Below, in pieces: positions 26,494-34,868 of a stretch of DNA of 64,000 nt. The first letter of the stretch is position 1. The number at the start of each line of letters is the position of its first letter. The translations under genes and the position numbers were made by a program. The notes beneath the pieces are model-generated. The model was not told where the DNA came from. It did no database searches and was given only the letters and a program-made list of their open reading frames with translations. The stretch comes from CBDCPI01 sp965220245 (GTDB taxonomy: Bacteria; Chloroflexota; Dehalococcoidia; Lucifugimonadales; UBA3495): NCBI GenBank assembly GCA_965220245.1, contig CBDCPI010000014.1, positions 310,001 to 374,000 of the forward strand. Reading direction: 5' to 3'.

Positions 26494-26682
26494 TTGGCCG
26501 CCGGTGGACCAGGAAAACCGAAGGACCCGGGCACTCTCGCCGCGGGGACTGATGCAGAGCGTAAGCATACGCTATACTATGACCCGGTTGCCAACGGACG
26601 GCGCCCCTGGGCCGTTTCAAGTCACGCGCCTTGGTCTACGCGGCGCTGCATTACCGTACTGAACCCATAACGGAGTATCGAC

Positions 26683-28083
26683 ATGGTTTCTGCCATCGAG
26701 TCAAGGACCATCGCCCAGTTGCAAAACTCTGGTTACCAGGCGCTTCCTATACGCGAGGAGTTGCGGAAGAACTTGATAGCCAAGATCAGGGCGGAAGAGA
26801 TAGTGTTTCCCGGGATCATCGGTTTTGACGAAACGGTTATCCCCCAGTTGGAAAACGCCATTCTGGCCGGGCAGGACGTGATTCTGCTGGGCGAGCGGGG
26901 CCAAGCCAAGTCTCGAATCATCCGAAGCTTGGTCAACCTGCTGGACGAGTACATTCCTATAATCGCCGGGTGCGAGATTAACGACAACCCGTATGACCCG
27001 ATTTGCCGTCCCTGCCGCGACAAGATTGCGGAGCAAGGCGACAGTACGGAGATCGAATGGGTGCCCCGGGAAGAGCGTTATTCGGAAAAGCTGGCCACCC
27101 CGGACATTTCCATAGCCGACCTCATCGGGGAAATTGACCCCATAAAGGTTGCCGAGGGCCACTACCTGTCCGACGAACTGGTGATTCACTACGGCTTGGT
27201 GCCCCGCACCAACCGGGGTATCTTCTGCATCAACGAGTTGCCCGACTTGGCGGAGCGAATTCAGGTGGGCCTTTTCAATTTAATGGAAGAGCGCGATGTG
27301 CAGATCAAGGGCTACCGCGTTAGGCTTCCTTTGGACGTTTATGTGGTTTCGACGGCCAACCCGGAGGACTATACCAACCGCGGCCGTATCGTTACTCCGT
27401 TAAAGGACCGCTACGGCTCCCAGATTCACACCCACTACCCCAAGAACGCTCACGATGAAATCGCCATCATGGAGCAAGAGCGGTCCAGGTTCCCCGAAGA
27501 AGAGACCCTGGTGGTGCCCAAATACATGACGGAGATTCTAGCGGAGGTGACTGCCCAGGCCCGGCAAAGCAGTGAGATCAACCAGCGCTCCGGCGTTAGC
27601 GTCCGGGTGTCTATTTCCAACTACGAGACCTTGTTGGGCAATGCCATGCGCCGGGCGATTGTCCACGGGGACCAGTGGACCTGCCCCCGGACCAGCGACC
27701 TTCCCTATATCGTTGCTTCCTTCTCCGGAAAGATCGAGTTGGAGACCTTCGAAGAAGGCCGGGAAAGCAGGGTCACCGACGACCTCACCCGTAGGGGCGT
27801 CCTCAGAGTATTCGGCAACTACTTCGATGTGGCCGACCTGGAGGACCTGGTCACTGCCTTCGACTTGGGGCAGACCGCCGAGACCGGCAGTGAAAAGCCG
27901 GCTTCGGAGTATCCTGCACTGCTGGAACAAATCGGCGAATTGGCCCAAGCGGTCAAGCAGTTGACCGATGACACCCGGCCCGAAGTCTTAGCCTCGGCGG
28001 TGGAGTTCGTTCTGGAGGGCCTTCATTTGAACCGCCGTCTCAACTGCGACCGCAGCGAGCGAGGCTACGTCTACCGGCGCTGA
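26683..28083 (+). CDS. MoxR / magnesium-chelatase-like AAA+ ATPase
   Basis: A 466-residue AAA+ ATPase of the MoxR/BchI-like group, which usually loads metal or remodels a VWA-domain partner. GERGQAKSR (70-78) is the phosphate loop, RGIFCINELPDL the Walker B region, VVSTANPEDYTNRGRIVTPLKDRYGSQIHTHYP the sensor-1 and arginine-finger part. CEINDNPYDPICRPCRDK (Cys97, Cys108, Cys111) forms a small metal-binding insertion. The usual VWA-domain gene is not next to it: a 172-bp repeat element follows instead. GGAG ahead of the ATG at 26683 supports the start. The physiological partner is unknown. Confidence 0.85.
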   Translation: MVSAIESRTIAQLQNSGYQALPIREELRKNLIAKIRAEEIVFPGIIGFDETVIPQLENAILAGQDVILLGERGQAKSRIIRSLVNLLDEYIPIIAGCEINDNPYDPICRPCRDKIAEQGDSTEIEWVPREERYSEKLATPDISIADLIGEIDPIKVAEGHYLSDELVIHYGLVPRTNRGIFCINELPDLAERIQVGLFNLMEERDVQIKGYRVRLPLDVYVVSTANPEDYTNRGRIVTPLKDRYGSQIHTHYPKNAHDEIAIMEQERSRFPEEETLVVPKYMTEILAEVTAQARQSSEINQRSGVSVRVSISNYETLLGNAMRRAIVHGDQWTCPRTSDLPYIVASFSGKIELETFEEGRESRVTDDLTRRGVLRVFGNYFDVADLEDLVTAFDLGQTAETGSEKPASEYPALLEQIGELAQAVKQLTDDTRPEVLASAVEFVLEGLHLNRRLNCDRSERGYVYRR

Positions 28084-28093
28084 CCAGAGTCAC

Positions 28094-28265
28094 TTACTGA
28101 TCCGTGAACGATTACCTAAACCAGTCCTCGTCTTTCCGGCCTTGAGCCGGAATCCAGAAATTCTGAGGACAAAGAACGTAGCTGGCGGAGAACGGTCCTG
28201 GATTCCGGCCTTCGCCGGAACGACGGGGGAGGGGATAGTTTAGAAACTTATTCACGCATCAGTAA
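28094..28265. mobile_element. 172-bp MITE-like element, complete copy 1
   Basis: Non-coding element with imperfect terminal inverted repeats, TTACTGATCCGTGAA at the left and TTCACGCATCAGTAA at the right. Internally it holds two stem-forming blocks, each of the type TTTCCGGCCTTGAGCCGGAA and ATTCCGGCCTTCGCCGGAA. A second complete copy of exactly the same length lies in the opposite orientation at 48826-48997. Half copies lie at 29416-29495 and 44038-44134. It sits just after the MoxR-like gene. Confidence 0.8.
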
Positions 28266-28354
28266 TTGCAGTGACACCGGCGCCTTGACGACCTCTACGG
28301 GCGACCCTATGATTAGAACTTATATTCTAATCCGTCCAAAGGTAGGGGGCCCGT

Positions 28355-29260
28355 ATGGCTGGCGCCGAAGTACAAGAAATCCTCTGCAAGACCCTGATCA
28401 ACCGGGTAGACGTTCCGGACTTTCCTTTTCGCTGGACTCTAAACCCCTACCGGGGCTGCCGTCACGCCTGCCGCTATTGTTATGCCAGGCCCACCCACGA
28501 ATTCTGGGGGCTGGATTCCGGCCGGGAGTTTGAGCAGCGGGTCTTCGCCAAGATAAACGCCCCCGAAGTCCTGCGGCAAGAGCTGCGCCGGCCCAAGTGG
28601 CGGCGGGAATCCATCGCCATCGGTACGGCGTCGGACCCATACGAACCCGCCGAAGCCCAGTACCGCCTGACCCGCCAAATCCTCCAAGTGCTGCGCGAGT
28701 TCGCCAACCCCGCCACCATTACAACCAAGGGCGTGCTGGTAAAGCGGGACGTGGATGTGCTTAAAGAACTGTCCGAAGTGGCCGAAATACGGGTGACTTT
28801 CAGTGTGGGCAGTGTCGACGAAGAGGTGTGGAAGCTGACCGAGCCGGGCACACCCAATCCCTTGGCCCGCTTGGAGGCCATGCAGTTCTTGGTGGAGAAC
28901 GGGATTCACTCCGGAGTGATGGCGGCCCCCCTGCTCCCGGGGATTTCCGACAGTTGGGACAGCATCAACGCCGTGGTTGGGGCCGCCGCTAGCCACAAAG
29001 CCCAATACCTGGGCGGCAACCTGCTCTTCCTCAAGCCGGGTTCCAAAGAGTGGTTCATGCCCCTGCTCCGGGAGGCCTACCCGCGCCTGGTTTCGGGATA
29101 TAAGACCTTGTACCCGAAGACCTACGCCCCCAAGGAGTACACCAAGAGAGTGTTGGACATGGTAAACGAGGTGAGACGAGACTGGGGCCTGGACGCGAAG
29201 ACCCCCGCTCGGAACATCGCTGCTCCCCAACAGCAACTACAGTTGGCCCTAACCGGCTAA
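28355..29260 (+). CDS. SPL-family radical SAM protein
   Basis: A 301-residue radical SAM protein of the spore-photoproduct-lyase-like family. NPYRGCRHACRYCYARPTHEF carries the cluster cysteines Cys35, Cys39 and Cys42. AIGTASDPYEPAEAQYRLTRQIL and RVTFSVGSVDEEVWKLTEPGTPNPLARLEAMQFLVENGI are family-typical. Members of this broad group outside spore formers have no proven substrate. DNA repair is often assumed, without evidence here. GGGGGCCC precedes the ATG, with no strong ribosome site. It is isolated between two repeat-rich gaps. Confidence 0.85.
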   Translation: MAGAEVQEILCKTLINRVDVPDFPFRWTLNPYRGCRHACRYCYARPTHEFWGLDSGREFEQRVFAKINAPEVLRQELRRPKWRRESIAIGTASDPYEPAEAQYRLTRQILQVLREFANPATITTKGVLVKRDVDVLKELSEVAEIRVTFSVGSVDEEVWKLTEPGTPNPLARLEAMQFLVENGIHSGVMAAPLLPGISDSWDSINAVVGAAASHKAQYLGGNLLFLKPGSKEWFMPLLREAYPRLVSGYKTLYPKTYAPKEYTKRVLDMVNEVRRDWGLDAKTPARNIAAPQQQLQLALTG

Positions 29261-29309
29261 CCCGTTCAGGGCCTGCCCTGAGCTTGTCGAAGGGATGAGC
29301 GGTCCGGAG

Positions 29310-29529
29310 AACGCAAAGGCGCAAGGACGCAATGGCGCGAAGTTTTTTCTGCTTATTCCTTTGAACGCTGCTGGCGCCTTCGTGTACCGATCACCCTAAA
29401 CGCCTTTTTACGTTATTTGTCCTCAGAATTTCTGGATTCCGGCTCAAGGCCGGAAAGACGAGGACTGGTTTAGGTAATCGTTCACGCATCAGTAATCCCT
29501 GCGCCATTGCGTCCTTGCGCCTTTGCGTT
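29310..29529. repeat. 220-bp segment bounded by a perfect 29-bp inverted repeat
   Basis: A 29-base sequence beginning AACGCAAAGGCGCAAGGACG at 29310-29338 recurs as its exact reverse complement at 29501-29529. A partial third copy (CCTTGCGCCTTTGCGTTACC) follows near 29565. The right half of the 172-bp MITE-like element (29416-29495) lies inside. This repeat fills the gene-free stretch 29261-29626 between the convergent SPL and phoU genes. A CCTGAGCTTGTCGAAGG repeat lies at 29270-29295. Confidence 0.8.
29416..29495. mobile_element. half copy of the 172-bp MITE-like element
   Basis: TTGTCCTCAGAATTTCTGGA through GGTTTAGGTAATCG and the terminal TTCACGCATCAGTAA match the half of the complete elements that carries the TTTCCGGCCTTGAGCC stem. 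The other half is absent. It lies inside the 29-bp inverted repeat. Confidence 0.75.
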
Positions 29530-29626
29530 GTCTTTTATCCGCTCACGCTAAAACTTTTTCGACCCTTGCGCCTTTGCGTTACCCTTATATGACCGGTGGC
29601 GGCAGTGACTTTGCACTGGCCCCGCG

Positions 29627-30292
29627 TCAGTACTTGGAGACGTTGATTTCGGTCATCTTCCCGGTCATCAGGAAGATCACCCGCTCGGCGATGTTGGTGG
29701 CCCGGTCGGCGATGCGCTCCAAGTCGTGGGAGACCCAGAGAAGGTAGGTGGCCCGCTGGATGGTCTGGGGGTCCTGGATCATGAACAGCAACAATTCCCG
29801 GTAGACTTGGTCGTAGAGGGCGTCTACTTCATCGTCGGCATGGCATACTTGGTGGGCTTTGACTATGTCACGACTGAGCAGGGAGTCGATGCTGTCCCGC
29901 AGCATCATTGTCGCCTTCTCCGCCATTCGAGGTATATCGATTAACGGCTTCAGCGGCGGGGCATCCCCCATCGCCAGACTGATTCTGCCAATGCCCTCGG
30001 CATAGTCACCCATCCGTTCCAGTTCCACCACTATGTGGAGCAGCGCGATAATCGCTCGCAAGTCCCTGGCCATGGGCTGCTGGGTCGCAATCATGTCTAT
30101 GCAACGGTCCTCGATTTCGAACCTTTTCTGGTCGATGTAGTCGTCGTCCAGGACCACTTGGCGGGAAGCTTCCAAGTCCCGGCTTTTCAGAGCATCCACC
30201 GCGCGGTGAATGGACTTTTCCACGATGCCGGCTAGCACTTCCACTTCCTGATGCAGCAGATGAAGCTGTTGGTCAAAATCTACCCGTGGCAT
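29627..30292 (-). CDS. phoU: phosphate signalling protein PhoU
   Basis: A 221-residue PhoU, the two-repeat helical bundle that links phosphate uptake to PhoR/PhoB signalling. Both halves carry the family metal-site motif: IVVELERMGDYAEGI in repeat 1 and HDLERIADRATNIAE in repeat 2. The frame opens at a GTG at 30301, but TAAGGAG at 30302-30308 is spaced better for the ATG at 30292 (MPRVDFDQQLHLLHQEV). No pst or phoBR genes are adjacent, so it is a detached regulator here. Confidence 0.92.
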   Translation of the reverse strand: MPRVDFDQQLHLLHQEVEVLAGIVEKSIHRAVDALKSRDLEASRQVVLDDDYIDQKRFEIEDRCIDMIATQQPMARDLRAIIALLHIVVELERMGDYAEGIGRISLAMGDAPPLKPLIDIPRMAEKATMMLRDSIDSLLSRDIVKAHQVCHADDEVDALYDQVYRELLLFMIQDPQTIQRATYLLWVSHDLERIADRATNIAERVIFLMTGKMTEINVSKY

Positions 30293-30359
30293 GTTGGACA
30301 CTCCTTAGGGCGTGTGTTAGAAGTCCTTCTCCTCGTGGGCTGACAGGAGTAGATATTTG

Positions 30360-30570
30360 TTTTCTCCGTCGTTCCGGCGTAGGGATGAAAATGGCGGCCA
30401 GTCCTCAACCGTCACTCCCGCTTTCGCGGGAGTCCAGGACCTTACCCGCCAGTGGCGGTCCTGGTGCCTGGAATTTCTGAATTCCCGCCTGCGCGGGAAT
30501 GACGAGTTGGGTATTTGTTTGCTCCGTCGTTCCGGCGCAGGCCGGAACCCAGGGGATGGGGGGCGCCTCC
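30360..30570. repeat. cluster of CCCGC/GCGGG palindromes
   Basis: Several stems lie in series: CTCCCGCTTTCGCGGGAG, ATTCCCGCCTGCGCGGGAAT and GTTCCGGCGCAGGCCGGAAC. The stretch GACGAGTTGGGTATTTG matches, in reverse, the ends AAATACCCAACCCGTC seen near 33060 and 49153, so these are members of one repeat family. It lies beside the GIY-YIG gene. Confidence 0.65.
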
Positions 30571-30576
30571 AACTGT

Positions 30577-30888
30577 TCAGAGTATCTGCGTGTACAGGTC
30601 AACCCAGTCGTAATTCACTTCTTCTATCAACCGGATCTTCCAACTCCGGTGCCAACCCTTTAGTTGCTTCTCCCGTCCTATCGCGCTCTCCATGACCGGA
30701 TGCGTCTCATACCAAACGAGACGGTGGACTCCGTACTGCCTGGTAAACCCTGCCACGAGGTCGTTCTTGTGTTGCCACACACGCTGTGCCAGGTCCGAGG
30801 TAACACCAGTGTACAGCGTCCCGTTTCTCTTGCTGGCGAGGAGGTATACGCAGGGAATTTTTCCTGGGTTGCGGGAAGAGTAGGTCAT
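30577..30888 (-). CDS. GIY-YIG nuclease-domain protein
   Basis: A 103-residue stand-alone GIY-YIG protein of the UPF0213/YhbQ kind. CVYLLASKRNGTLYTGVTSDLAQRVWQHK shows the YLL...YTG catalytic strands (the GIY-YIG pair), with Arg in LAQRV and His in WQHK. YETHPVMESAIGREKQLKGWHRSWKIRLIEE contains the conserved Glu. Palindromic repeats lie directly on both sides (30360-30570 and 30937-30990). No defined cellular role is known; repeat or branched-DNA processing is only a thought. Confidence 0.83.
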   Translation of the reverse strand: MTYSSRNPGKIPCVYLLASKRNGTLYTGVTSDLAQRVWQHKNDLVAGFTRQYGVHRLVWYETHPVMESAIGREKQLKGWHRSWKIRLIEEVNYDWVDLYTQIL

Positions 30889-30936
30889 ACCGCTGGTTCC
30901 GCCTCGTATGCGTTCGTAAGAGCCTACCCCGGACTT

Positions 30937-30993
30937 GGTCCGGGGTAGCCCCGGCCCCGCCCCTGGGTTCCGGCCTGCGCCGGAACGACGGAA
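30937..30993. repeat. palindromes CCCCGGAC/GTCCGGGG and TTCCGGC/GCCGGAA
   Basis: CTACCCCGGACTTGGTCCGGGGTAG is a near-perfect stem, followed by GGGTTCCGGCCTGCGCCGGAAC. They lie between the GIY-YIG and CocE/NonD genes and belong to the same general type as the palindromes on the other side of the GIY-YIG gene. Confidence 0.65.
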
Positions 30994-31047
30994 TGCGGAT
31001 ACCTACCCCTGCAAGACCGCGGGGAGAGGGAACTTTGTAACACACTC

Positions 31048-32814
31048 CTACCGGGGAATGATGGGCAGCACGATGTGGGAAGGGTGCTCATCCCGGTGAT
31101 AGACGGTCTGGCGTGCCGCCTCCAAGCGGTCGTCCACCCCAATGGCCGCGCCGGTGTTCGGGTTGCGGTCGAACCGGGGAAAGTTGCTGCTGGAGACCTC
31201 TACCCGTAGCCGGTGACCCGCCATAAAGACGTGGCTGGTGGCCCAAAGGTCGATGACGAACTCATACACCCGGCCCGGTTCCATCAACGACGGCTCGGAC
31301 CGGGAGGTCCGGTAGCGGGCCCGGATGATGCCGTCTTGGATGTTATGGGCATAGCCGTCGGGGCGAACGTCGACCAGCTTGGCGGTAAAGTCGGTGTCGA
31401 CGGCGCTGCTGGCGGCAAACAGGCGCATCTTTATTGGCCCGGTTACTTCCAGGTCCCGCGGCAAGGCCTCCGAGGTGTAGACCAGCACATCGCCCCGGTC
31501 TTCCACCGGGCGCTGGTCGGCCACCCCTTGGGGAATTATCAGCGTATTGCCGCCAAAGGTCGGCGCCGGGTCCTGCGGGTCATAGGTGTAGCTGTCCGGG
31601 GGTTCGTCCCCCGGAGGAACGGTGGACAGCGAACCGCCGCCGGCCCTGGTATTGGCCGGGCCGGCGGCATGGAGATAGTAACGGGTGTAGTGGGTGCGGG
31701 CCAAGGGCCACTCCTGCTCGTCGCGCCAGCGGTTTTCACCCATCACGAACAGGCGCACCGGCGGCTCGTTTACGATTCCGGTGTCGATGTCCTTGAGCCA
31801 GTAGTCGAACCAGCGGAGCAGGAATTGGTGCAACTCGACCCTGGCTTCCGGGCCGAAGTCGATGTCGCCGGTCTCGCCGGAGGTGGGCGTGGTGTACGGG
31901 CGGATGTGCGCCCAAGGCCCGATTAGGAGCCGCTGATTGCGCCGCGCCAGTCCGTTTCCGCCTTCAGCCCGGATAGTCCGGTAGGCATTGAGCGCCCCCT
32001 CCAAGAAGATGTCATACCAAGAACTCACGTGGAACATGGGCAGCGTAATCCCCTTGGCGTGGCGCATCAGATTGACGGCCCACCAATAGGGTCCGTCGGC
32101 CTCATTGCTCAGGTAGTCGGCAAAATAGGGGGCCGTTTCCTTTAGACGGTCAATCCAATCGTTTAACGGCAAGTGGCGGTACCACTCATCCTTGAGGGGT
32201 TGGGCGAAATTGTCCGCGGGCAGGACGTATTCGTCCATCCGGGCCAGCAGCTCCTCGTGGCCGCCCCGGGCCAGCGTGTTGCGCCCCTTGAAGATGGCGT
32301 AGGGCACCATCCAGCCCCACTCCATGGCCCCTCCGGTGTGGTACACCCAGCTTTGGTGGAAGTCCGCCGACGCCGATACCGGGGCCATCACTTGCAGATG
32401 GGGCGGCAACGGGTCGCTGGTCGCCAGCGTATATTGGGTGGCTCCCAGATAGGACTGGCCGGTGGTCCCCACCCGGCCGTTGGACCACGATTGACGGGCC
32501 GCCCACTCCACCGTGTCGTAGCCGTCTTGGACTTCTTGGAATAGGGGATCGTAGTTGTCCCCTTCGGACTCGAAGCGGGCCCGGCAGTCTTGGCTGACCA
32601 CAACGTAGCCGTTCTGGGAGAAGAACCAGATGGAATGGTCCGGGTTATTGACGTAGCCGTCTTTACCGTAGGGGCCTCTGGTGACCAACACCGGGAAGCG
32701 GCCGGGGGCGTCGGGCCGGAATACATCGGTAGCCAACTTGACGCCGTCCCTCATGGGGACCATGACGTTTGTTTCCCGGACTACATTGAATTCACTATTC
32801 ATTGAACTCACCAT
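31048..32814 (-). CDS. CocE/NonD family hydrolase (X-Pro dipeptidyl-peptidase-like)
   Basis: A 588-residue CocE/NonD hydrolase: alpha/beta domain, helical cap, and C-terminal jelly-roll (DPAPTFGGNTLIIPQGVADQRPVEDRGDVLVYTSEALPRDLEVTGPIKMRLFAASSAVDTDFTAKLVDVRPDGYAHNI). The nucleophile lies in GTTGQSYLGATQ. The N-terminal VMVPMRDGVKLATDVFRPDAPGRFPVLVTRGPYGK is typical. Such enzymes cleave esters, amides or acyl-prolyl bonds. No signal peptide is visible. Starts at 32814 or the internal ATG at 32802 are both possible, with no strong ribosome site for either. Confidence 0.87.
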   Translation of the reverse strand: MVSSMNSEFNVVRETNVMVPMRDGVKLATDVFRPDAPGRFPVLVTRGPYGKDGYVNNPDHSIWFFSQNGYVVVSQDCRARFESEGDNYDPLFQEVQDGYDTVEWAARQSWSNGRVGTTGQSYLGATQYTLATSDPLPPHLQVMAPVSASADFHQSWVYHTGGAMEWGWMVPYAIFKGRNTLARGGHEELLARMDEYVLPADNFAQPLKDEWYRHLPLNDWIDRLKETAPYFADYLSNEADGPYWWAVNLMRHAKGITLPMFHVSSWYDIFLEGALNAYRTIRAEGGNGLARRNQRLLIGPWAHIRPYTTPTSGETGDIDFGPEARVELHQFLLRWFDYWLKDIDTGIVNEPPVRLFVMGENRWRDEQEWPLARTHYTRYYLHAAGPANTRAGGGSLSTVPPGDEPPDSYTYDPQDPAPTFGGNTLIIPQGVADQRPVEDRGDVLVYTSEALPRDLEVTGPIKMRLFAASSAVDTDFTAKLVDVRPDGYAHNIQDGIIRARYRTSRSEPSLMEPGRVYEFVIDLWATSHVFMAGHRLRVEVSSSNFPRFDRNPNTGAAIGVDDRLEAARQTVYHRDEHPSHIVLPIIPR

Positions 32815-33051
32815 TCACTGACATATTGCCAACCGCGAGAAGGATTTAGAGAAGGATTCGATGGGAATAGGGGCCGGGGGATAGGGGCCGCCTAACGGGC
32901 CAAGGCATCGAGGGAGCGCGTATCTTATCAGAAAGTTTTCACCCAAGTCAACGATAAGAAACGATACCAAATGTATTCTCAAGGTAATCGCATCTGATAT
33001 CGCTTCGCAGGGAAGGCGTAGAATAGCGTTCCAGTCATTTCACACCGTCTT

Positions 33052-33200
33052 TAATATGAAAATACCCAACCCGTCTTTCCCCGCGAAAGCGGGAATTCAG
33101 GACCGTTCTCCGCCAGTTACATTCCTTGCCTCCGGCGCTTCCGGATTCCGGCCAAGGCCGTCAAAAGCGGACCTACCCTTGGTACGACCGGAAAGACGGG
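33052..33200. repeat. AATACCCAACCCGTC-type palindromic repeat
   Basis: AAAATACCCAACCCGTCTTT followed by CCCGCGAAAGCGGG, then GGACCGTTCTCCGCCAG and a second stem GATTCCGGCCAAGGCCG. A related copy begins at about 49149. The gene-free stretch 32815-33330 holds this repeat, an AT-rich segment at about 32930-33010 and nothing else I recognise. Confidence 0.65.
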
Positions 33201-33330
33201 TTGCGTGGGTGGATATGAGTCCCACGACAAGCTCAAGATGGACGTAACCTAGCTGCATAATTACGTATTCAGTATATATAGGCGCTTACAATTACTATAT
33301 TTAGAACACCCTGCATTTTCAAATAGGCCC

Positions 33331-33483
33331 CTAGTATTACAACGACGGTTCACAAGAATAGGACCTTGAGGACTTCTTCATGGCGACCTGCCCACATGCT
33401 TGACAGCTTGGTTGCCTTGCCTTCCGCGGCGTGATTTCCGGCCAATGCCTGACCAAATTGAGGAAGCGTCGTTGTAATACTAG
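33331..33483. mobile_element. 153-bp mini-element with perfect 17-bp terminal inverted repeats
   Basis: CTAGTATTACAACGACG at 33331-33347 is the exact reverse complement of CGTCGTTGTAATACTAG at 33467-33483. Between them are about 119 bases without an ORF. Both ends carry CTAG, containing the TA dinucleotide that IS630/Tc1 elements target. The right end shares its terminal TAG with the left end of the IS630 copy, so the two elements abut. Confidence 0.75.
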
Positions 33484-34727
33484 TAGTCCATCAGTATTGT
33501 AATGATCAGTATTGTAATGATTGGTAAAGGGACTTCAGTTTGATGCGCGCATCCGCGGTGGTGAAGCGCCAGTCCACCCGTATCGCGTCCCGGTTGCGCT
33601 GCTGCTGCCACGCTCCCACCTCCCGCCGCAGAGCGCTTTGGTCGGGAATACGGCGGTCCAGGCATTGCCGGGCCAGCACCCCGATTTCAATCTCGGCCAT
33701 ATCCAGCCAACTGCCATGCTTGGGAGTGTAGTGGACCTCCACCGTTCGGCGATGCGCCGTGCTTCGGCCGGCTCAAAGGCCTGGTACAACGAGGCCGGAT
33801 GATGGGTGTTCAGGTTGTCCATCACCAGCACAATCCGGTCTTTGTCGGCGTAGTCCTCATCCACCAGTTGCCGGACCACCCGGGCCCAATCGGCCTTGGT
33901 GCGCCGGTCGGTCACTTCCACCCGGCGCCACCCCTCCAACGGAGCGAACAGCATGAACAGATTGCTCACCCCGTTGCGCTCGTACTCGTAATCGTAGATG
34001 CCGGCAGCCCCAGGCCGGCCCGGACGCGGCAGCCGGGTCTCCTTCACCTGTTGTTCGCTGGTCTCGTCCAGGCAGACCAGAACTTCGTTGTCCCCATACT
34101 GGCGATGGTAGACTTCCAGCACGTCTTCCATCGCGCACGCGAACTCGGCGCTGCCTTGGGGCGGGATGCACCAGCACTCCTTCAGCCAGGGCTTGAGTTC
34201 GTTTTTTTGAGCGTCTGCCGCACCGTTTCGGGACTGATGCTCTCCACTATCTCGCATTCAACCAGCCGGTCGGCCAGCAATTTAAGCGTCCAACTTACCC
34301 GGCCCGGTGGCGGTTCGGCGCAGGCCAGGGCAACCAGGTGGGCTTCCCCTTGACCGTCCAGTTTCTTCTGGCGGCGGTTCAGCTGCTCCTTGCGCCCCAA
34401 AGCTGCCTCAACACCTTCTTCTACGCAGCGGCGGCGCACCCGTTCCACGGTGGCAGTGCCTACCTGGAGGGACCGGCCAATCTCCTCGTCTTTCAGGGTC
34501 CCGCCCCCGCGGCCCTCATTGCTCAACAGCAAGATGCGAGCGTGAGTCTGCTTATAGGCCGCTGCCCGCCCCTTGGACACCAGCGCCCTCAGTTCCTGTT
34601 GCTCCTCCTCCGTCAGTTGCACCCGGTATTTCTTCACCTCCACCACCCCCTCACTTCCCAATCTTCTTTCGTTACTACCCGATATGATACCCCAGCCACC
34701 CATCACTTCAAAGCTGGTGGACTACTA
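33481..34727. mobile_element. IS630-family insertion sequence
   Basis: A 1.25-kb element bounded by inverted ends: TAGTAGTCCATCAGTATTG at the left, and at the right the complement of TAGTAGTCCACCAGCTTTG. TA is present at both outer ends, as expected for the TA target duplication of IS630. It carries one transposase gene on the minus strand. It lies about 140 bp upstream of the surface-protein operon and directly beside a mini-element with 17-bp inverted repeats. Confidence 0.8.
33506..34646 (-). pseudogene. IS630 transposase, two-frame with an extra frame break
   Basis: The first frame (34182-34646, start uncertain) encodes the helix-turn-helix part with QELRALVSKGRAAAYKQTHARILLL and IGRSLQVGTATVERVRRR. 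It ends soon after an A7 run (minus strand, 34202-34208). A -1 slip there gives KKNELKPWLKECWC and the DDE domain: VLVCLDETSEQQVK (first Asp) and RIVLVMDNLNTHHPASL (second Asp). Such slips are normal in IS630 elements. A further frame change near 33742, apparently one lost G, is needed to reach VEVHYTPKHGSWLDMAEIEIG with the catalytic Glu. The last change makes the copy look inactive unless it is a sequence error. Confidence 0.8.
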
Positions 34728-34767
34728 GCTCGACTTTGTACATTCCCTGAAGCAGTGGCCAAACTCA

Positions 34768-34796
34768 TTGACATAAGCCGTTCGGAATGCTACTTT
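34768..34796 (+). promoter_or_regulatory. candidate sigma70-type promoter of the surface operon
   Basis: TTGACA at 34768-34773 is a perfect -35, followed after 17 bases by TACTTT, a weak -10. It is about 75 bp before the ATG of the giant surface protein and 40 bp after the end of the IS630 copy. Only the -35 and spacing are strong. Confidence 0.35.
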
Positions 34797-34868
34797 CTAA
34801 GGCGTTGTTCAATTCTGGACAGGAACAGAAGAGTCGAGCCAAACAAGATCGCCGAAGTGAGGAGTTGC

